Below are positions 7,446 to 9,113 of a stretch of 9,113 nucleotides of DNA, in pieces. A model generated the notes under the pieces. It was not told where the DNA came from. It did not search any database and saw only the letters and a list, made by a program, of their open reading frames with translations. The stretch's first letter is position 1. The number at the start of each line of letters is the position of its first letter. A program made the translations under genes and the position numbers. The stretch comes from Patescibacteria group bacterium. Its GTDB lineage: Bacteria > Patescibacteriota > Dojkabacteria > SC72. The stretch spans positions 1-9,113 of the forward strand of contig DOZG01000079.1 in NCBI GenBank assembly GCA_003518125.1, given 5' to 3'.

Positions 7446-7745
7446 ATGGCACAATCAGAAATACGACCATTAGGTAATCGTGTATTAGTTAAACCTCATG
7501 ATGAGGAAGATACAATTGCCGGTGGTTTACTAGTACCTCCTAGTGCTAGTGATGATAAGAGACCAGCAATAGGTGAAGTTCTTAAGTTAGGGATTGGGAA
7601 GGATAAAGATGGTAAACCTGTCGTATTCCAAGTTAAAACTGGTGATACTATATATTTCAAGAAATATTCTCCAGAAGAAGTTGAAATTGATGGTGAGAAA
7701 TTTCTCATCTTAGATGCTGATGATATATTAGCAGTAATTAAGTAA
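7446..7745 (+). CDS. groES: Co-chaperonin GroES (Hsp10)
   Basis: Ten-kilodalton lid of the GroEL folding chamber; seven subunits cap the GroEL ring and close the cytoplasmic cage during the ATP cycle. The 99 residues are a normal length. The N-terminal IRPLGNRVLVKP is the family signature, the mobile loop (about 19-33) carries GGLLVPPSA, which corresponds to the GGIVL-type contact with GroEL, and the C-terminal half has GEVLKLGIG, KTGDTIYFKKYSPEEVEIDGE and FLILDADDILAVIK. It is the first gene of the groES-groEL operon, 22 bp before groEL. The start ATG is fixed by the conserved N-terminus. The bases before it (TACTATATATAA) contain no G, so there is no Shine-Dalgarno although this should be a highly translated gene. 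Confidence 0.98.
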   Translation: MAQSEIRPLGNRVLVKPHDEEDTIAGGLLVPPSASDDKRPAIGEVLKLGIGKDKDGKPVVFQVKTGDTIYFKKYSPEEVEIDGEKFLILDADDILAVIK

Positions 7746-7767
7746 TTAAAATTTTTAGATATATAAT

Positions 7768-9113
7768 ATGGCAAAATCTGTTAAATATGATGAAGAGGCA
7801 AGAAAGTCTCTAAAAGCTGGTGTAGACTCTATCTCCAATGCTGTTAAGACTACTCTTGGACCAAAAGGTAGAAATGTAGCAATCGCAAAAAGTTTTGGAT
7901 CTCAGGTAGTTACTAAAGATGGGGTAACAGTAGCAAAAGAAATAGAAGTTGAAAATCCTTTTGAGAATGTTGGTGTTGAAATGATTAAAGAGGCTGCAAG
8001 TAGGACTAATGATATGGCAGGAGATGGAACTACAACAGTTATTGTAATAGCTCAAGCTATCGCTACTCTGGGTTTTAGGAATGTGACTGCGGGTGCTAAC
8101 CCAATTTCTGTTAAAAGAGGAGTAGATAAAGGTGTAGAGGTTGTTGTTAAAGCACTTAAGAAACTTTCTAAGAAGATTTCTGGAAAAGAGGAGATTTCTC
8201 AGGTAGCAACAATATCTGCAAATAATGATAAGGAGTTGGGTGAAATGATAGGTGAAGTTTTTGATCAGATTGGTAAGGATGGAGTTGTAACTGTAGAAGA
8301 AGCAAAGGGTTTTAAGGATGAAGTTGCATATACAGAAGGTATGCAGTTTGATAATGGTTATGTAAGTCCTTACTTTGTTAACGATCCCGAGTCTTTAGAG
8401 ACTGTAATGGAGGATCCGTATATTCTAGTTACAGATAAGAAGCTTTCTAATCTTCAAGATATTCAAGCAATTGCAGAGAAAGTACTTTCTGCAGCAGATA
8501 AACCAATAGTAATTATCGCAGATGAGATTGAGAATCAAGCATTAGCTACTTTGGTTGTAAATAAATTAAGAGGTACCTTAAATGTTGTAGCAATTAAGGC
8601 TCCTGGATTTGGTGACAGGAAGAAAGAGATGTTACAAGATATTGCTGTAATCACTGGAGCATCTTTTATCTCTGAGGAAATCGGTAGAACATTGGAATCT
8701 ATAGAGGTGTCAGATCTTGGTAGTGCTAAGAAAGTTGTTGTAAGTAAAGAGGGAACCGTTATTGTCGAAGGTAGCGGTATTAAGAAAGATATTAAGGAGA
8801 GAGTTGCTGAGATTAAGAAGCAGGTTGAGAAGAGTACCTCGAATTATGACAAGGAGAAGTTACAAGAAAGGCTTGCTAAACTTTCTGGTGGCGTAGCAAT
8901 TATTAAGGTTGGTGCAGCATCTGAGATAGAGGCCAAAGAAAAGAAGCAAAGGGTACAGGATGCTATTAATGCTACTCGTGCAGCTATTGAAGAGGGTGTT
9001 GTAGCAGGTGGTGGTTTAGCATTTCATAATGTAAAGAAAGTATTAGATAATATTAAGCTTGAAGATATTGATGAGCAACTTGGTATTGAAATACTTAGAA
9101 GTGTACTTAGTGA
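7768..9113 (+). CDS. groEL: Chaperonin GroEL (Hsp60), 3' end cut by window edge
   Basis: Sixty-kilodalton double-ring chaperonin that folds proteins inside an ATP-driven chamber with GroES. The visible 448 codons cover roughly the first 80 percent of a usual 540-residue chain. The equatorial nucleotide site is intact: TLGPKGRNVA (29-38), TKDGVTVAKEI with D51 (E. coli D52), AGDGTTT with D86 (E. coli D87), and RVQDAINATRAA with Asp398, the residue needed for ATP hydrolysis. The apical domain has GFGDRKKEMLQDIAVITGA. RLAKLSGGVAIIKVGAASE and EEGVVAGGG also match. MAKSVKYDEEARKSLKAG is a normal N-terminus and sets the ATG start. There is no Shine-Dalgarno; the upstream sequence reads AGATATATAAT directly before ATG. 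The C-terminal equatorial part and any GGM-type tail are out of view. Confidence 0.98.
   Translation, partial: MAKSVKYDEEARKSLKAGVDSISNAVKTTLGPKGRNVAIAKSFGSQVVTKDGVTVAKEIEVENPFENVGVEMIKEAASRTNDMAGDGTTTVIVIAQAIATLGFRNVTAGANPISVKRGVDKGVEVVVKALKKLSKKISGKEEISQVATISANNDKELGEMIGEVFDQIGKDGVVTVEEAKGFKDEVAYTEGMQFDNGYVSPYFVNDPESLETVMEDPYILVTDKKLSNLQDIQAIAEKVLSAADKPIVIIADEIENQALATLVVNKLRGTLNVVAIKAPGFGDRKKEMLQDIAVITGASFISEEIGRTLESIEVSDLGSAKKVVVSKEGTVIVEGSGIKKDIKERVAEIKKQVEKSTSNYDKEKLQERLAKLSGGVAIIKVGAASEIEAKEKKQRVQDAINATRAAIEEGVVAGGGLAFHNVKKVLDNIKLEDIDEQLGIEILRSVLS

Noticed and set aside
7762..7767. A perfect TATAAT directly before the groEL ATG, looking like a -10 box
   Set aside because: Transcription from it would start inside groEL, after the start codon, and no in-frame ATG follows closely. 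The gap to groES is only 22 bp, so groEL is better read as the second gene of the operon.
7810..8055. An 81-codon minus-strand frame within groEL
   Set aside because: It lies opposite the most conserved ATP-binding motifs of GroEL and is a cysteine/tyrosine/serine-rich shadow product.
1..9113. Alternative genetic code (UGA as Gly or Trp), as in some small-genome bacteria
   Set aside because: All genes are full length under the standard bacterial code, conserved Gly are GGN and Trp are TGG, and no in-frame TGA needs to be read through.

Overview
This AT-rich window carries six protein genes: four complete on the plus strand or truncated only by the edges as noted, one on the minus strand, plus a seventh cut at the right edge. 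In total these are dnaK (left end cut), an O-antigen-ligase-like membrane protein, comF (minus strand), murJ, a small membrane-anchored unknown, groES and groEL (right end cut). No rRNA, tRNA, CRISPR array, insertion sequence or phage gene was seen. Codons end mostly in A/T, all six visible stop codons are TAA, gaps between genes are short, and none of the six visible starts has a convincing Shine-Dalgarno sequence. Together with a MurJ that lacks the proteobacterial cavity arginines, this suggests a small-genome bacterium. Patescibacteria (Candidate Phyla Radiation, perhaps a Dojkabacteria- or Katanobacteria-like lineage) is my best guess, but it is an inference from style, not from a marker gene. 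The standard bacterial code fits: conserved glycines are GGN and no gene needs a read-through TGA.

Layout. 1-1908: dnaK, lacking only about two N-terminal codons. 1980-4193: a 737-residue protein with about 13 membrane segments and a C-terminal TPR region, probably a surface glycan polymerase or ligase. 4147-4836 (minus): comF, a phosphoribosyltransferase-fold competence protein whose 3' end overlaps the previous gene tail to tail by 47 bp. 4837-4945: a divergent intergenic region with a candidate murJ promoter. 4946-6730 and 6723-7340: murJ (lipid II flippase family) overlapping by 8 bp with a single-pass membrane protein of unknown function. 7341-7445: the control region of the chaperonin operon. 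7446-7745 and 7768 to the right edge: groES and groEL.

The window therefore places an envelope and DNA-uptake block between two chaperone loci. The main regulatory observation is upstream of groES. A strong sigma70-type promoter (TTGACA, 17 bp, TAAAAT) is followed by a 27-bp imperfect inverted repeat sitting on the predicted transcription start. Its outer arms, TTAGCA and TGCTAA, have exactly the spacing of CIRCE, the operator of the HrcA heat-shock repressor, but its inner arm bases have drifted. I did not find a clearly new multi-gene system. The observations most worth following are the degenerate CIRCE, the absence of Shine-Dalgarno sites with a TATATA tract next to three starts, the altered active-site positions in the MurJ and ligase homologues, and the unknown protein coupled to murJ.
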